NCBI RefSeq assembly: GCF_010015445.1
Contig: NC_053127.1
Coordinates: 24,282,745-24,346,744, forward strand
From: Perca fluviatilis
Taxonomy: Eukaryota; Chordata; Actinopteri; Perciformes; Percidae
DNA: 64,000 bases
Direction of reading: 5' to 3'
Shown: in pieces, positions 1 to 23,770 of the stretch
Layout of the letters: every line of letters begins with the position of its first letter
Position numbering within the stretch: the stretch's first letter is position 1
The notes under the pieces: model-generated
What the model saw: the letters and a program-made list of their open reading frames with translations, nothing else
Database searches by the model: none
What the model was told of the DNA's origin: nothing
Made by a program: the position numbers and the translations under genes

Positions 1-2186
1 ACCGCCACCTGCTGCCCCGGAGGAGGAATCAGCTGTTAGATTTGTTCATTTATTTTTAGTTTCTTTCATGAAAACCTCTGGTCTTATGATCCATTATACT
101 CGTGCTTACAGTTTTGACTAGTGTTAGTGTGCTTACACTAAAATGTATCCTTGTTAGGGAAATTATGATACATACTTTCTCTCTTGTTATTTATTAAACT
201 GTTTGCATAGAATAGCCTAATATTATAGTGATTACTATCTTCTCTCTCTGTTAAATTAAACTATTTGCATAGTAAAAAAACCATAACACTACTTGCCCCC
301 ACAAGATAACATCATAACAAGATAACCCAAGGACAGAACATGCATCTCTCTGACCAGATAAAGGGGACGCCATAGAGTCTGACCAGATAGAGGAGATGAC
401 ATCTAAACTGACAAGATAGACAATTGGCAACATCAAATTCTGTTATGATTGTATTTCACACATAAATAAGCTACTGTTTGAGGCTTACGTTAGTAACTTA
501 CTGTACTTGTGCTGTGAGTACTGTAAACTGATTCTACTTGGAAGTAAACAAATTTTTATTATAACTTCAGTGGTTTAATCTATTATTTGATAATGAAAAT
601 ATTCTAACAATCCTAAAAACCATCAATCAAAATTTCTCTTTCCCTCTCAAAAAGGTTAACAACACGTGGTACATTAGTTAAGTTCATGCTTAATATGCTA
701 TTATTTAGTGTAAATTGCATATCCTTCTGACTGACTGCTCATAAGATGTCTTCTAACCTATACTGTTATACAATCATTGTGTATTAACAGTCCACTTTTT
801 AAATATTTGGTAGCCTATTAATGGCTTCCCTGCAGCTCTCTGTTCCAGCAACATTCTATGAACTTTTCCACATATACATTTTACTTCTGACTTCTAACTT
901 AAAAACTGCTGTCCCTTGCAGGACATAGGCTATTGCTTTTCCCAAAGTGGCCAGTCTCCCATTCCCCTTCAACAGAGCAGAAGCTCACATACACTTGGCA
1001 TTAATGACTCCTTTAATTGTTACTGTGTAAATGCATTTGCATTTTAATGCAAGTGCAACATCAACTTGCATGCACAGCATAAGAAAAAGACCCATTTTTT
1101 TTGTTTTGTTTTGAACGCTTCCAACCACTAAAGTATCATCAACACTGTCAACATCCCTAATGTACCAACATGATTTGTACATTGTGATCTTTACATTCTT
1201 TCCTGGAACAGTCACTATAAGAAAAATTGTTTATGTAGCCTAAATTATTAGCTACTGAGCCAGACAGATCCTTATCACAATTATTTATTTTGAAGATGTT
1301 TCTACTATTTTGCTGATATGCTTTGACCACCAGTAATCAAAAATGTATAAACCTCTCAGGTAAACTTCTCTTTACATCGCATGCACCATATTGTTATTTT
1401 CATGAAGGCCGTTTGTGTTTGTTGAGCATCTTAAACCACTATCATATGCCCATAGGTCCACCTCATCAATGACTTATTGTAGACCCTGCTGATAGCATGC
1501 CTTATATTTCTTTGACTTCTTAACAGGCCTAAACCCACATCAAACACTGACCCTCTTGTAAGTTACACTGCAAAGAAACATCATTGATGGATGTCTGGAT
1601 ATCAGTAATTTATTAGCACACTCTCCTGCAGCCACTACACAACTAATTTAAACTTCAAACTGATTTCAATCTGTTTATATTCTAACTTTGTTAGTTCCAG
1701 GGCTAGCCTTTAACCTTTTCTGGGCCACATCTTTACCTTTACTGTATGTGATGCCATCTAGATGACTTTTAAGCATCATCCAGATAGCATCACTTTATCA
1801 AATGGCATATGTTTATTATGTAAATAGTAACATAAATAATTTTAAACTGAAGGAACATACTGTACTGTCCTCATCTACTGTTAATCTCTTAAAACAAGGT
1901 TTGCTAAGACAACTCCTAATATTTTTACAGATTCAGATATCTTGCCTTAACTAGTAAACTTTGGAATATGACTCTTGCCTTCCAAAAGCCCCTATGTGAA
2001 GAATATTGTACTGAAGAAGATTCATCACAAAAATGATTTGTTCATGTAACTTGTAGTGTTGACTTGTAATTTTGATATGAATTGCTTGTGTAGTTTATAT
2101 TTGTATTTCTACTCCTATTTTATATATTTCTAATTATTTGTCTTTTACGTTTTCAGATTTATGTAGGCTACTTATATTTGTCCTTG

Positions 2187-2221
2187 TGCTGCTGCTGCTG
2201 CTGCTGCTGCAACAACAACAT
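2187..2221. repeat. (TGC)8 followed by (AAC)n microsatellite
   Basis: Eight TGC units are followed directly by AAC units. The repeat lies in non-coding AT-rich DNA and no open frame of interest crosses it. Confidence 0.9.
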
Positions 2222-2567
2222 ACATCTTATCTTATTTTAATTAAATAATTCCGTAATGGTAGCACTGAAGGAAGAAAAAACAATACTATATTTACAAATC
2301 AAAATATCCAGTTATGTATATAAAAACATATATAAGACATGGTATGTACAATAAAGCCCAAATAATATATACTATACAATATGTACAAAACCATGAATAT
2401 TTTACACTTTTACAATTTTTACTTACTTTACAAAACACTGGTAACGGTAACCATATCCAGTACCGTTCTCCCAATGAAGAAGTTTATTCACTTTTTCATT
2501 GTGGAAGACCAAATGAAAGGAACCTTTTTGGTCAGACAGCCAGGTCCCTTTCATCATGCTAACGTCA

Positions 2568-2636
2568 ACATGCCTTTCATTCAATATATTCATACTTTCA
2601 TTCAATATATTTTGACGTTCATTCAATATATTGCAT
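2568..2636. repeat. Three-unit tandem repeat of about 20-22 bp
   Basis: Three successive units share the core CATTCAATATATT with slightly different joints. This is a small imperfect minisatellite in intergenic DNA. No function is visible. Confidence 0.7.
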
Positions 2637-2979
2637 ATTCGACGAAAACATGCCATTTTATGTCCCTCAAACAAGTGTCTTGTAAAACTGAATTAACAAT
2701 ATTTATTTAATAATTATTTTATAATTTAGTTGTGTAATGTGAAAAATAAATTATTTACTTTTTAAAAATTCATCCTTTGTTGTTTTTAAAGGATTTTAAG
2801 CAGTTTTCGTATTAGGTATATTGTAGAAGGAGTGAAAAGGGCTTGTCCCTCGGTATGATTTGTCTAGTATCACTGGCTTTTTATGATAAAAAAAAGTAAA
2901 ACTATCATAAAAATAAATACACTTCTAAAAGGCCTTAAGTGTTTGCTCATAAGTCTGTAGACCGGACATCAACGTCTGG

Positions 2980-3096
2980 TGGTGACGTCGCCGACAGGGC
3001 GGGGCCAACATTCCAACTGCTGTCTACTTTTGTCTCTACGTGGAGGAGGCAGGACTGCAAACTGGGACGCTGTCTGGAATTTCAGGCGCACCGATA
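2980..3096 (+). promoter_or_regulatory. Candidate GC-rich promoter and non-coding first exon for pls3
   Basis: This is a short GC-rich island in otherwise AT-rich DNA. It has a CRE-like TGACGTCG at 2983-2990, an Sp1-type GC box GGGCGGGGCC at 2997-3006 and a strong splice donor GTGAGT at 3097. The first pls3 coding exon is preceded by a good acceptor (AG at 8592-8593), which implies an upstream non-coding exon, and this island is the best candidate in view. The link to pls3, about 5.5 kb away, is inference. A transcript for an unrelated non-coding RNA is also possible. Confidence 0.35.
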
Positions 3097-6000
3097 GTGA
3101 GTACCAATTTCCTGGCAACTTCTACATCAATAACTACTTACAGATAGAATTTGTCTCAATAGCGTTTACTAAAATAACAACCTTGTCTTAATCTTTCCTC
3201 GCTGTGATAGCCATTCCCTTCTGTGTAGAGGTGTGGATTTGCAAGAGGAAACAGGGATAGTTGTCCTGCCCATAGAACTTGCATGTCTGTCGCTAGCTTT
3301 AGCTACACCTTCACTGTAGCCTATTAATTCTAACGGCGCTGGATAGGTCTTTGATATACTGAAATAAAGTAGCCTCCGACTCCTTTAATTCGTGAACAGT
3401 AACTACTACTCAAACTTTACGTAACGTAACTAAGATGTAACTGTAACTAGTTAAAGTTCATACACAGCGTTTATGTTTCTTCGATATTTTGGAACTATCC
3501 CTTCACATTTGTGAATAATGACAAATGTCAAAGCAAGGAGCAAGTAAGTAAGACAACCAGGTTCGTTTCATTAAGTAGCCTACATCGCCGCTCACCGAAG
3601 GAAGCCGCATAGGTGGAGCCTGCACACATTTTTTGTTGTTGTAATATTGCCGATACACAAGCGGACCTAGAATGACCTACACATAGCCTTAACACACTCG
3701 CACATACATTCATTACAAAAAGTGAAGCCTAGTGTAATATTTGCTATGCTAGGTGTGTGTAACCTCACTGCTCTTCTGATGACAAATCACTTTTTGTCTT
3801 ATTGACATTTGATATGACCCCAGCATTATGTATATGGTATGCTAGTATGTTGTGAAAGGTTGGTGGATGTTTTAACACTAAAATGAGACAGCCCAGTCAG
3901 TTACTCTGTGCTATTTGCTCTCATGTAAAACAGTGGTCTATGTAAACTAGTTTATTGCTCTGAGTGATTTACCAGATTTTTCCTGTCGAGCAGTCTGGGG
4001 CTGCAGCACGTGTACATCTGGGATTTCAATTGTGGATCACTGTAGGGACAACCTTGAACAACAAGACAAGACCCACATTTTAATTTGATAAATATTGTGA
4101 CTTGAAATAAGAAGTGTGTTGTGAATACAGACACTCATCAGTGGTCTTATTCCTTGCATCGCTGCTGTATCAGTATTTCTTGTTGTCTATCCTCTATTAA
4201 TGTCTTGTTTTACAAGGTGTGCAGTGGCATGCTTTGATAGAGAGGTTGTAAAATATGTTTAATTGTTAAAGACAAAAGCATTGAATCAATTATTGATATC
4301 AGGAGGACTCCGGAGATTTAAAAAAAAAAGTGGAAAAGTGCTGTTTGCACGCCTTTTGTGTGACGTGCAAATCATTTTAATTGCGCCTGTCATTAACCTG
4401 ATTGACAGTTATGTACTGTGATTTACATGAGTTGAAGTAAAATGTGAGTTCCCCTTATTCATGCTACAGAATCACGTGAGAGTTTGTAAAGACAAACCAG
4501 AAAGTCAAGAAGGAGGAGGGAGTGTGCTGATATTTTGTTTCCACCCTTAAACACACGCGCACGCTCACACCTGTGCGAATGAACAGGTTGCCCCACTTTC
4601 TGCACTGCCAGGAGGATTTTAAACAGGGGCCTTCATTTGTTTTTTTCTATGCAGTGAAAGTTATTGAGTTTTTTATTGGCTGCACTTGTTTTTACTTTTT
4701 GTTGTTTTTGTCAGTTTTATATATTTTTTTTAATCTATGCTAATTCCAATTTGAAAGCACTCTTCACCAAGGCTATATCATTCCCTAAATACCTTACTTT
4801 GTGAATAGAATAGGTTTAGAAGATATTAATCTTAATCTCTTTATACAAATACACATATATAAATCTTGTGAATATTGGGGCTCTCTGTACAAGGATAAAT
4901 TGTCAGAAACTCCTTTACAAAAATACTGTATAGAGGACGTGAGTGGGGAAGTGCCATGGATTACATTGACTGCCTTTTTAAAAAAACTTTACTTCTATTA
5001 CTACAACACAAAATATTAGTGTAATGACCTCCACAGAGAAAGTCTCTCCATGTATACAGTATGTCCTCTGTTTGGGAGGTCAGGGGTCAGCTACGTAACA
5101 ACGGCCTTGGAGCAGGGAGGTATACAGTGTCATGTGTCATGCATGCGTGAGGAAAGGGTGGTATTTTACAGAGCTGTGCCTTGTAACGTCTAATTATGCA
5201 GCAGAGGAAAATGCTTTACAGTGCTTTTGTTGAGTAATGGCAAACCCTTGCAGGTGTGGCTGATTACCTGTAGCAGTAACCGCCTAACCGAACTGATTCA
5301 GCAGCACCTAAGTAACCTGTCTAATGACATTCTTAAATGATGGTTAGTATGGATTCCTAACACCTTCGCTAGCACAAGGCTCTTTTACCTGCTGCGTCCT
5401 TTTTACTACAGCTACATTCTTTCATTTGGGGAAAAGTAGTGTGCTATTAGAGCAAGTTGTAAAGATGGAATTGCTCATGGTTAGGGATACGGTCAGGGGA
5501 CCATTTCATTTGAATATTTCCATGATGATTTACCACTCCCAAGCTTTGTAAGCTTTTATAATAACCCTAAACCCAACCCAGAGTGATATGCTTCCGGCTG
5601 CGTATGATGTCAGAGTTATGTAAACTCCACATACAATATTTGTTGTCGTCACCTCCTCCTTACCTGTCAGTATGGCTGTGCTTATCTAATGCAAGCAGCC
5701 GGAATAGGAAATGAAAGGCTGGTGTCACAGACTGTTTGGTGTTTATGAGTCAGTTTGACTCGCTGCTTCAGGCCATTGTGACTAAGTAAAAATGGCCATG
5801 TTATTGCAGACTGTGTTGGGTGTGTGCATATGCATTTGACCACACTTGGGAAGGGTGCCCAATCTATTTGTGTGCCTCACATTTACCATGTTGCTGTGTG
5901 GATGAAACACTGACAGGATGGGGTGTGTCACCTCTACACACATTTAACTCCGCCATCTGGGAACAGCCCTCTGCTTTAAATTGACTGTAACATCCATCAA

Positions 6001-8333
6001 AGGCGATCGTAAACAGCGTCAATGCGCTGTTTTTGTCTTGACAATTAAAGCTGGTGCTTGGAAAGAAATGCTTGTTTGTGTGATATCTAGTTGTTAAACA
6101 ACAGCACGAGAACTGAGAGCGCTTCTTGAATGAGTGGTGAAATGTCTTAGAGACCACAAAGCAAGCCTGGTTGCTCTTGTTTTGGTTCTGCTAGATATCG
6201 CGTTATCTGGATGACTAAACCTACACAGAAGTGCGTAGAGGACTTTTTCGGAGGTCATTTTGAAGTGCCAGCTCTTGCAATTTGGGAACTATATTCTCAA
6301 TATTTCTTGTCTTTGTATTAGCCAAACATATTCTGATGTAAAACTCTTGCACTGCTGCTAAGCGCTGACATTTCAATAATGTCTTTTGAACTCTATCAGG
6401 AGTATTGATATGCTTTTAGACAAACCTATGAGCCACTCCATTTAGGAGCTTGCTGCTGCGCAGGAATTCTCTTCTCTCGAAGCACACAGTCCAGCTGTCA
6501 AAGACAGCAACTGTGTTTTGGAGCCTGACGCTCGGAACTCACTTTCTTGTGTTTGTGACAGTGGTTACAAACCCTCTATTCTTCTGTACCACCAGTGATA
6601 CGTCTCACATTTGTCCACTGCCATCTGTGCCCTTGCTCCATGTACTTAACCCCTCTGCTGTTTTCACTCTCCCTCCGTCGAGGGTGTGACTAGGGCTGGC
6701 AAAGGAGGGAATGCTCGTCAGCCCTTATTGTAGCTGGGCCGACTTCAGCAGCCACATTTCACATCCTTTTTAGAGAAAAGTTAAATATAGCAACACTGGC
6801 ATCGTCATTTTCCTAATCGTTTAGTCAGGAGTTTGTGCTTGCCCTGAAAAACACCCTGTTCTCTGTGATTCATGTGAGTGGCATTTAAACCTAAAATCTC
6901 TGTCACTGTAAAGTGAAAAATCTGGCCTTGTTATTGTTGCTACCTAGAAGCAAGTTTATACTGTATTGGACTTTTTTTCTTAAATTAATAAACATGATTT
7001 CATCTGAATTACTTTTTTGGGTGACTCGTTTTTGATTTTGTAGGCCAAGGTGTTATTTCTACACTTTGTTTTGTCTGTAAGAATAGCATTATGGGAACTG
7101 AGTCACATTTCAGAGACCACATGTCTACTGTTGAATCATCTTTCATGAATACTATTAATAGTTTCATTCATGAAAGAGGATGCATGGCTACTGGACCTTT
7201 GTTCATTGTTTGTCTGCTTGAATGTGTGCCTGTGAGGCTGCTGTGGCCACAGAAAGACTAGATGGGCTGAAACCACTCCAAAGAAATTGACCAATATAGG
7301 CTTAAATTACCGTTATAATTATTGCTAATGATCAATTGCATTATAATCCATTTGACTAACTTGACATTCAGATATTCCCTAATATGGTTTTACACATGTA
7401 GCACTGTGGAAAAGGCTTTGCCCAGGAGTTCTGACTAATATGCTGTGAAAATCAACAATCTGTACTTTAAATCAGGAAATGGGAACACTTTTCTGTCTGG
7501 AAAAATTGGTGAATCTTACTCTACCACAGTATAAACCTCACTCGCTTGTGTGTTCGAGGGGAATGCCATCATACTAGTTTAGCCCATGCGAAGGAGGCAG
7601 CACACCCTGCTCACCTCTGTGTAAGTGAAGCTTGATCTGCCCAGGCCTCGTGCATTCCTCTGCCTCAACAGAACGGGAAGGAGGTACTCAGAGGAATTCC
7701 TTATTTTCAGCGATTTTCAGATGGCTGCTTTGTCTCTGAGGAGTTCAGGAACACTGTGTTTTTAGTCAAGGAAAATAACTGAGATTGCATCTCGCTGGCT
7801 ATAGTCTTGTTTTGTGACTTGAGTATGTGAGGAGACTTTTCTCTGCTAAAACATCAAAATATAACCCAAACAGTTATAACCCATAAACCAGTATCAAGGT
7901 CTTAACATTTCAGAGAAGCAGCCCTCACAGAAGCCTCACAAATAATCCGGATGTTATGTTGTTACATATAACTGGACAAAGTCTCCATCTATTTTAACAC
8001 TAAAATAAAAAAATATTATATTTTTGATTTGTAGAGCCTGATGAAAGGGCAAAAAAGCAAGTTATAGTAAAATTGTCGGTTTCAGGGGATTTGAAGGACA
8101 AGCTGTTGCAGTAAACGGCTTTGTCAAAAAAGGGTTGTGTAAAATCAGTAGTCTCAGCTTCTCTGGCTACAGTTACAGTATGGGCTCATTGCTATACAAT
8201 GGAACAGGAAATTACTTTGATTATGGGAGAGAGCCATGCTTGGAAAAGGAAAAGCGCTAAAGAGAGGAACTAAAGAGAACAGTAGATATGATCAGTGGGG
8301 GTGGGGTTTAGCAGAGATCAGTGAGGAGATGGA
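3097..8333. other. Non-coding stretch, probable pls3 intron 1 or upstream region
   Basis: There is no supported gene here. The open frames (all under 100 codons) have no recognisable domains or splice context. If the island near 3 kb is the pls3 promoter, this is intron 1; otherwise it is intergenic. The 3' part holds the left copy of a 436-bp direct repeat, listed separately. Confidence 0.5.
7701..8136. repeat. Left copy of a 436-bp direct repeat
   Basis: This segment reappears in the same orientation at 9721-10157 with only scattered substitutions and small indels. Identity is high along the whole length, and the flanks on both sides are unrelated. The two copies bracket the first two coding exons of pls3. 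I could not recognise it as a known transposon: no terminal inverted repeats or clear target duplications are seen. Confidence 0.85.
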
Positions 8334-8341
8334 TATATAAA
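8334..8341 (+). promoter_or_regulatory. Candidate TATA box upstream of the pls3 start exon
   Basis: TATATAAA lies about 300 bp upstream of the pls3 start codon, with a G-rich run (8296-8307) before it. It could drive a proximal alternative promoter. Against this, a short upstream open frame starts at 8380 in good context, and the acceptor at 8592-8593 points to a spliced leader. The call rests on sequence pattern only. Confidence 0.3.
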
Positions 8342-8637
8342 GTAGTAATTTAAAAAAATTTTTTTTAGACCTGACAGAAGATGGCGAGTGACTATTGTTC
8401 TGCCCAGAGAGTTAAGGTCACTTCTCCGGTTGCAAGGAGGCAAAACATTTCAACCGGTCTGTGATCCGAGTAGTAAAACAGCGAGCAGTCTGGATTAGTT
8501 TCAGAGGCTTTAAGGAGGTTTGTGGGAGGCTGGTGAAGCTTGGGTTCCTCTCAAGACCATGTTGGTGACTCTGTGCTCTTTTCTTCTCTGCAGTCCCACC
8601 TTTCTCTGACTGACCACCTCGGGTCAATCACAGAAAC

Positions 8638-19031
<10,394 letters not shown>

Positions 19032-19446
19032 GAGACTGGCTGGGATCATTGTGACACTTATTCATACCCACAAGCCATTAACGTTTTGAAGGGCTCCCCC
19101 AACTGAAGGAATGAAGATATATATTTTTTTTTTTGAATGAGAATAACAAGCTGTCAAATTCATAAATTCGCATGCATCCCTGCCTCTTTTGAGGTCTGAA
19201 GAAAAATTTCCCTTTTTATTTAAAGTGGATCCGAAATAGTAAAAATCCTAAACAGATGGGTTTCATGTTACAGAGGACAACTTGTTACTTTCAGTATAAC
19301 TCTTGATTAATGTATAAGAATGCTGTTTTTTTAAAAGCGAGTATTCGTATTTCCAGCTGCAAGGTTGTTTACATATTTTTACTCGGACCGATAAGTAAAA
19401 CATATCCTAGACTAAGCAACACACATTCCTGAATACCATACTTATG

Positions 19447-19995
19447 AATAAATGCTTGCCAAGGCAAAAAAAAAAAATAATGTCAGAGGCGGGATGTTTA
19501 GGTGAAGCACGAGTGGGAAAACACCCAAACATTGCCTCTCACTTAATGAAGTACAAGCATGTCTTAATAAACAGCACCTGGAATTTCTACATATCTGTAT
19601 AGAAAAGCCATACGGTCAAATAGTCGTTATGATTAGCCTGGCGTGCTGTCTGTATTGTTATACTCGTCATTTGTTTCTTAGGATTATTACCTGAGGAAAA
19701 AAATGCTGTTTTTTGGGGATGTCTCGTCTGTGTTGTATTGGACGTGGGTTTTTTTTGGTCTGTTACGTTGGATTAGGAGCAGGCGGACTGGACTCTCCTG
19801 GCTTCTCCTTTTTCTAGTCTCAAAGACGACTTGTACTCACGCTTTCAGGTTTCCCCTCTTTTTCTTTTGTATTCAACAATTACCAAATATAAACAGTAAC
19901 TTCATTCCAGGTAGTTTCATGATATGACAATGGCCAAATTGTATTTGGTCTCCTGTTCACGTCTACTCTTAAGTGCTTTACAATGTAACAATAAA
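19447..19995 (+). terminator. Candidate pls3 poly(A) signals
   Basis: AATAAA occurs at 19447-19452 and 19990-19995, 416 and 959 bp after the pls3 stop. Either could end the transcript. The interval 19032 to about 20010 is then 3' UTR and shows no other gene. Confidence 0.5.
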
Positions 19996-21372
19996 TATGA
20001 ATTTGGAAACTGCTCATGTGTTTTTATCTTTTATAGTTTCTGAAAAAGGTATCTGCCATAGAAAGCAGTTGAGCAGTAATGGTGGTCTGAATAGTTTAAC
20101 TGTTTTGTTTTTAATCCACATAGTAGATGTGATAATAATTGAGGGCTAACCTTTATTTTTTACAGTGCCTATAAGTTCTCATCTTATCTGGAAACTTTCA
20201 TGTTTTACAAAAATGAATCAGAGTGGATTTGATGTGGCTTTTTCACGCTGCTCAACAGAAAAAGACCCTTTAGTGTCAAAGTAAAAAGGGACAAAGTGAT
20301 CTAAATTAATCACAAATACAAAATACTCCTTGGCCCATCAATTACGTCAATATGTACTCATTAGTTACTACAATTAGTTACAATATTTACAACAAACTCA
20401 AAATCCCTGAAAGAAAGATTATCTGAATATAAGGGATGTAGCTAGTAAATATAATGAATGTAGTAGGCTACATCTTACTCAAAATAGTTAATAAGTTAAC
20501 AATGAAACACAGAATAAACTGTGGTAAACATGAGTAAGCCAACATATTAGATGAGTATTAATCAGAAGCTCAACTAAAAGAGAATAGCAAATTACAAAAT
20601 CAGTCCAGGATGAATTTTAAATCAAACATGGTCAAAATGAAATATTTTCAGAGCAACATATTCTGAAATTTAACACATTTGCCCCACAATGTTATCCTGA
20701 ATTAGTTGACTTTACTAGAAATTTGCGTGGAAACCCGTTGCCCCAAACCATTTAAGTTTTAACACAAGGTGAAACTTAACAGGTCAAGTTGTATTAACAC
20801 AGAGCGGTAAGTTGATGCAGTAGACAAATCAAGTTACATTAGTAGTAATTACTAAAAATCATTAGCAGACATACATTATTTTTTTCTGGATCGTGTTGTC
20901 TAAAATAAGCATGTTAAGTCAACACATTACGCTACTTCTCACTACTAAGTAAGTAATTAGCTAACTAGATATGTTTTATTATTTGTGACAATCTAATTTC
21001 AAGGAACAAAGTATTAAACACATTTGTTCCAAAATAAATGGAAAGGAAAACAGGCAACTTTGAACATCTACAGTGTGCCACGCTCTAAAGAGCATCACCC
21101 TAAGGAGACAGAGTTACAGATTTCCAATCTGTGAGTGCCACTTCCTCACTGCCCAGAAGCCATCAGTCCCCACCCGGGTCTCGGTCATGGTGCAACAATG
21201 AATACAGATAAACATGAACACTAAATCAACCATACAAAACTAAAATCCAGATAACATAAATGCACACCCTTAACATTAATAGAACATTATTAAAACACAC
21301 TTTAACTAGGACAGAAACTGTTCAGAACACAGAGGAGTTGGTTCAAACGACCCGCCCCTCTCATACAGAAAC

Positions 21373-21950
21373 TTAAAGGTACCATGGCATGAACATTTCA
21401 CTTTATGAGTTTTTTTTTTAACATTAATATGAGTTCCCCCAGCCTGCCTATGGTCCCCTAGTGGCTAGAAATGGTGATAGGTGTAAACCGAGCCCTGGGT
21501 ATCCTGCTCTGCCTTTGAGAAAATGAAAGCTCAGATGGACCGATCTGGAATCTTCTCCTTATGAGGTCATAAGGAGAAAGGTTACCTCCCCTTTCTCTGC
21601 TTTGCCCGCCCAGAGAATTTGGCCCGCCCGTGAGAAAGAGAGAGACTTTAGGCTCGTTTCAGATGAGCCAGGTCCGCGCAGAATCGATCTCTCTTGCAAA
21701 CGAGCAAAGTGGCAGTTGGTCAAGGCCACACCCCCACCCTCCACCTTGCCCCCCCTCCTCCTCAATAGCATTTAAAGCTACAGACACAGAAATGGCACAT
21801 CCTAAGGAAAGCTCATTGTGAGACTGGCTCTAGTGGCAGTAATTCTGCACCAAGGCTGAATTTCGGGAAAGAGACTTCAGATACAGTATTAGGGGACCAC
21901 TAAGGCCTATATAAAAGCATCCAAAAAGCAGCATGTCATGGGACCTTTAA
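21373..21950. mobile_element. Miniature element with TTAAAGG inverted ends
   Basis: Left end TTAAAGGTACCATGGCATG; right end reads, inverted, TTAAAGGTCCCATGACATG. Seventeen of 19 bases match. The element is 578 bp, lacks coding capacity and contains a small internal palindrome (CTCCTTATGAGGTCATAAGGAG at about 21554-21575). The family is widespread in fish genomes as I recall it. The superfamily is not certain because no target duplication is clear. Confidence 0.7.
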
Positions 21951-22820
21951 CATCCTTAGTTATCCCTGCTTAATCTGATCTGTGCCTTGCATACTTAGGC
22001 TAATTATTACAAACAACTGATGGGATTTAGTAATGAATATGTTTTTTTTTTAAAAACATGAAAGAATAAGTAGTGACCACTAAAAAGTTTAATTACAACT
22101 AAATCTGGGTTTACAATGCAGACGCTGTTCTTAAATGATAAAGAATGTGTAGATTTATAGAGACTTCTTTTCTTGCATGTCAAGTTTATCTGAACATACA
22201 TTTGTAGACACTGTTGAAACAAATGCCCTTTGGAAATAATTCCTCATACATACATCTCATGGGGTTAAAGTGCCCTTTCATATTTGCTGCACAACAGCAA
22301 GTTGGATAAAAGTAAATAACATAAATACTGTGCAGTATGTATGTAGTGTCATTAGAGATGCTAGTCAAGTCATGTTACACCCATAAACAACATATTTTGC
22401 ACTAATGGTTTTAAGTAAAATTGTATTGAATTTGTTGCCTAAACAATCTTACTGAGGTTAGCTGTTCTGGAGCAACTGCTGTTTCTAATGCCAAGCATCA
22501 ATTTTAATCTCAATGTTTAAGCCAACATGGATGAGAACTGCTGCTTATTGTGATCGATGTCTACATTTTTGGAAGGTATCCTCCTACAGACATTAACTTT
22601 TATGATCCAAGCTTTTTTTCTCACTTTCTTTTTACTGCTGCCCACTTCTCCTTTCTCTTATCTTATCTTTCTGTTACTACCCTCATGCTTTTATAGTCTT
22701 CCCTTTTTTTCATCGTAAAACACAGTACATGTTTTAAATAGCACCTCATAAACATGTTTATATTTATCGTTTGTGTTTCTTCTCACTGCTGCTTTTTTTA
22801 ATTTATTTTTTTAAAGATTT

Positions 22821-22997
22821 TTTTGGGGCATTTTAGGCCTTTATTTATATAGGACAGCAAAAGACTTGAAAGGGGACAGAGGGGGAATGACATGCAGCAA
22901 AGGGCCGCAGGGCGGAGTCAAACCTGCGGCCGCTGCGTCAAGGAGTAAACCTCTATATATGTGTGCCCGTTCTACCAGGTAAGCTACCCAGGAGCCC
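22821..22997 (-). mobile_element. tRNA-derived SINE
   Basis: Read on the minus strand, the right end shows an A-box-like TAGCTTACCTGGTAG followed about 45 bases later by a B-box-like GGTTTGACTCC, the internal RNA polymerase III promoter layout of tRNA-derived SINEs. The body then runs into GGCCTAAAATGCCCC, as in common fish SINEs. It is a repeat, not a working tRNA gene: it has no proper cloverleaf arms. Confidence 0.65.
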
Positions 22998-23582
22998 TCA
23001 CTGCTGCTTTTTGATGCATGACTGAGGAAATGCACTATGATGCATGAGAGATTTCTGCGGACACATTTGATCTGTTTGATATTACCTGTATATTGTCTTG
23101 TTGGCAGGATTTACGATCTATCTTGCAGTACAACAGGGGATAGTGGTGGCAGATTGTAGTTTACTGTTCACTGGCCTGAATCTCAGTTCCATGTAAAGTC
23201 CTCTGGGCTCCGCTCCCCGATGGGCTTCTCAGTACATCTCCAGTTTTCTAAGGATCTGATTAGAGCTGAGACGGTCAGGATCTGTCAGACAGCTGGTTGA
23301 TGAGGAGGCTGTCTCCTGTGGCCTTCATCATCTGGATTTTCAAGCTCCATTTGCATCAGGGAGTGTGTCTGTGTGGTGTGGGAAAGAGAGTTTGGACTTT
23401 TTTTAAATAGCTTAAAAACTTAAAAACACGTGAGACCATTATAACGTTAAAAATGCATTTAAAAACCTAAACAATTTGTATCAATTATGTGTCTTTGTTT
23501 TTATTTCATCAACAGATTGGACAACAACCAGAACCAAGTCTTATATCAAACCTTTTTTTTTAATAGACAATATTAAGCCAAC

Positions 23583-23770
23583 AGTGGTGGGAGAAGTATT
23601 CAGATCCTTTACTTATGAAAAAGTACCCATTCCACACTGTAAATTACACCATTACAAGTATTATCAGCAAAATGTACTAAAAGTATCAAAAGAAAAAGTA
23701 CTCATTCTGCTGAAAAAGTCTCCCAATGAAAGTTATATAATATGTGACATTATTAGATCATTAAAACAGA
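23583..23770. repeat. Fish interspersed repeat (AGTATTCAGATCC family)
   Basis: The segment starts ACAGTGGTGGGAGAAGTATT and is rich in AAGTA-type motifs. It matches the pattern of a very common teleost repeat. A shorter piece of the same family lies at about 36535-36600 in an rragb intron. Confidence 0.5.

Larger units (their letters stand above)
1..2979. other. AT-rich intergenic stretch
   Basis: No gene could be supported here. All open frames are short, AT-driven and lack splice or homology support. The first 39 bases are clearly more GC-rich than what follows and end in TAG in one frame, so they could be the last codons of a gene to the left, but they are too short to judge. The rest is low-complexity AT-rich sequence with small simple repeats, listed separately. 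Confidence 0.5.

Noticed and set aside
1..39. Possible C-terminal end of a gene to the left
   Set aside because: GC-rich start with a stop, but too short to recognise a family or choose a frame.
2187..2221. TGC repeat as a coding or CRISPR-like array
   Set aside because: A simple trinucleotide microsatellite with no spacers and no coding frame of note. No CRISPR array exists in the window.
8380..8463. Short open frame starting with a good Kozak context upstream of pls3
   Set aside because: 27 codons, not joined in frame to pls3, and the leader is probably spliced at 8592-8593. It could at most be an upstream open frame of an alternative promoter.
22914..22997. Possible minus-strand tRNA gene
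   Set aside because: A- and B-box-like words are present but the arms do not pair as a tRNA, and the flanking sequence is that of a SINE.
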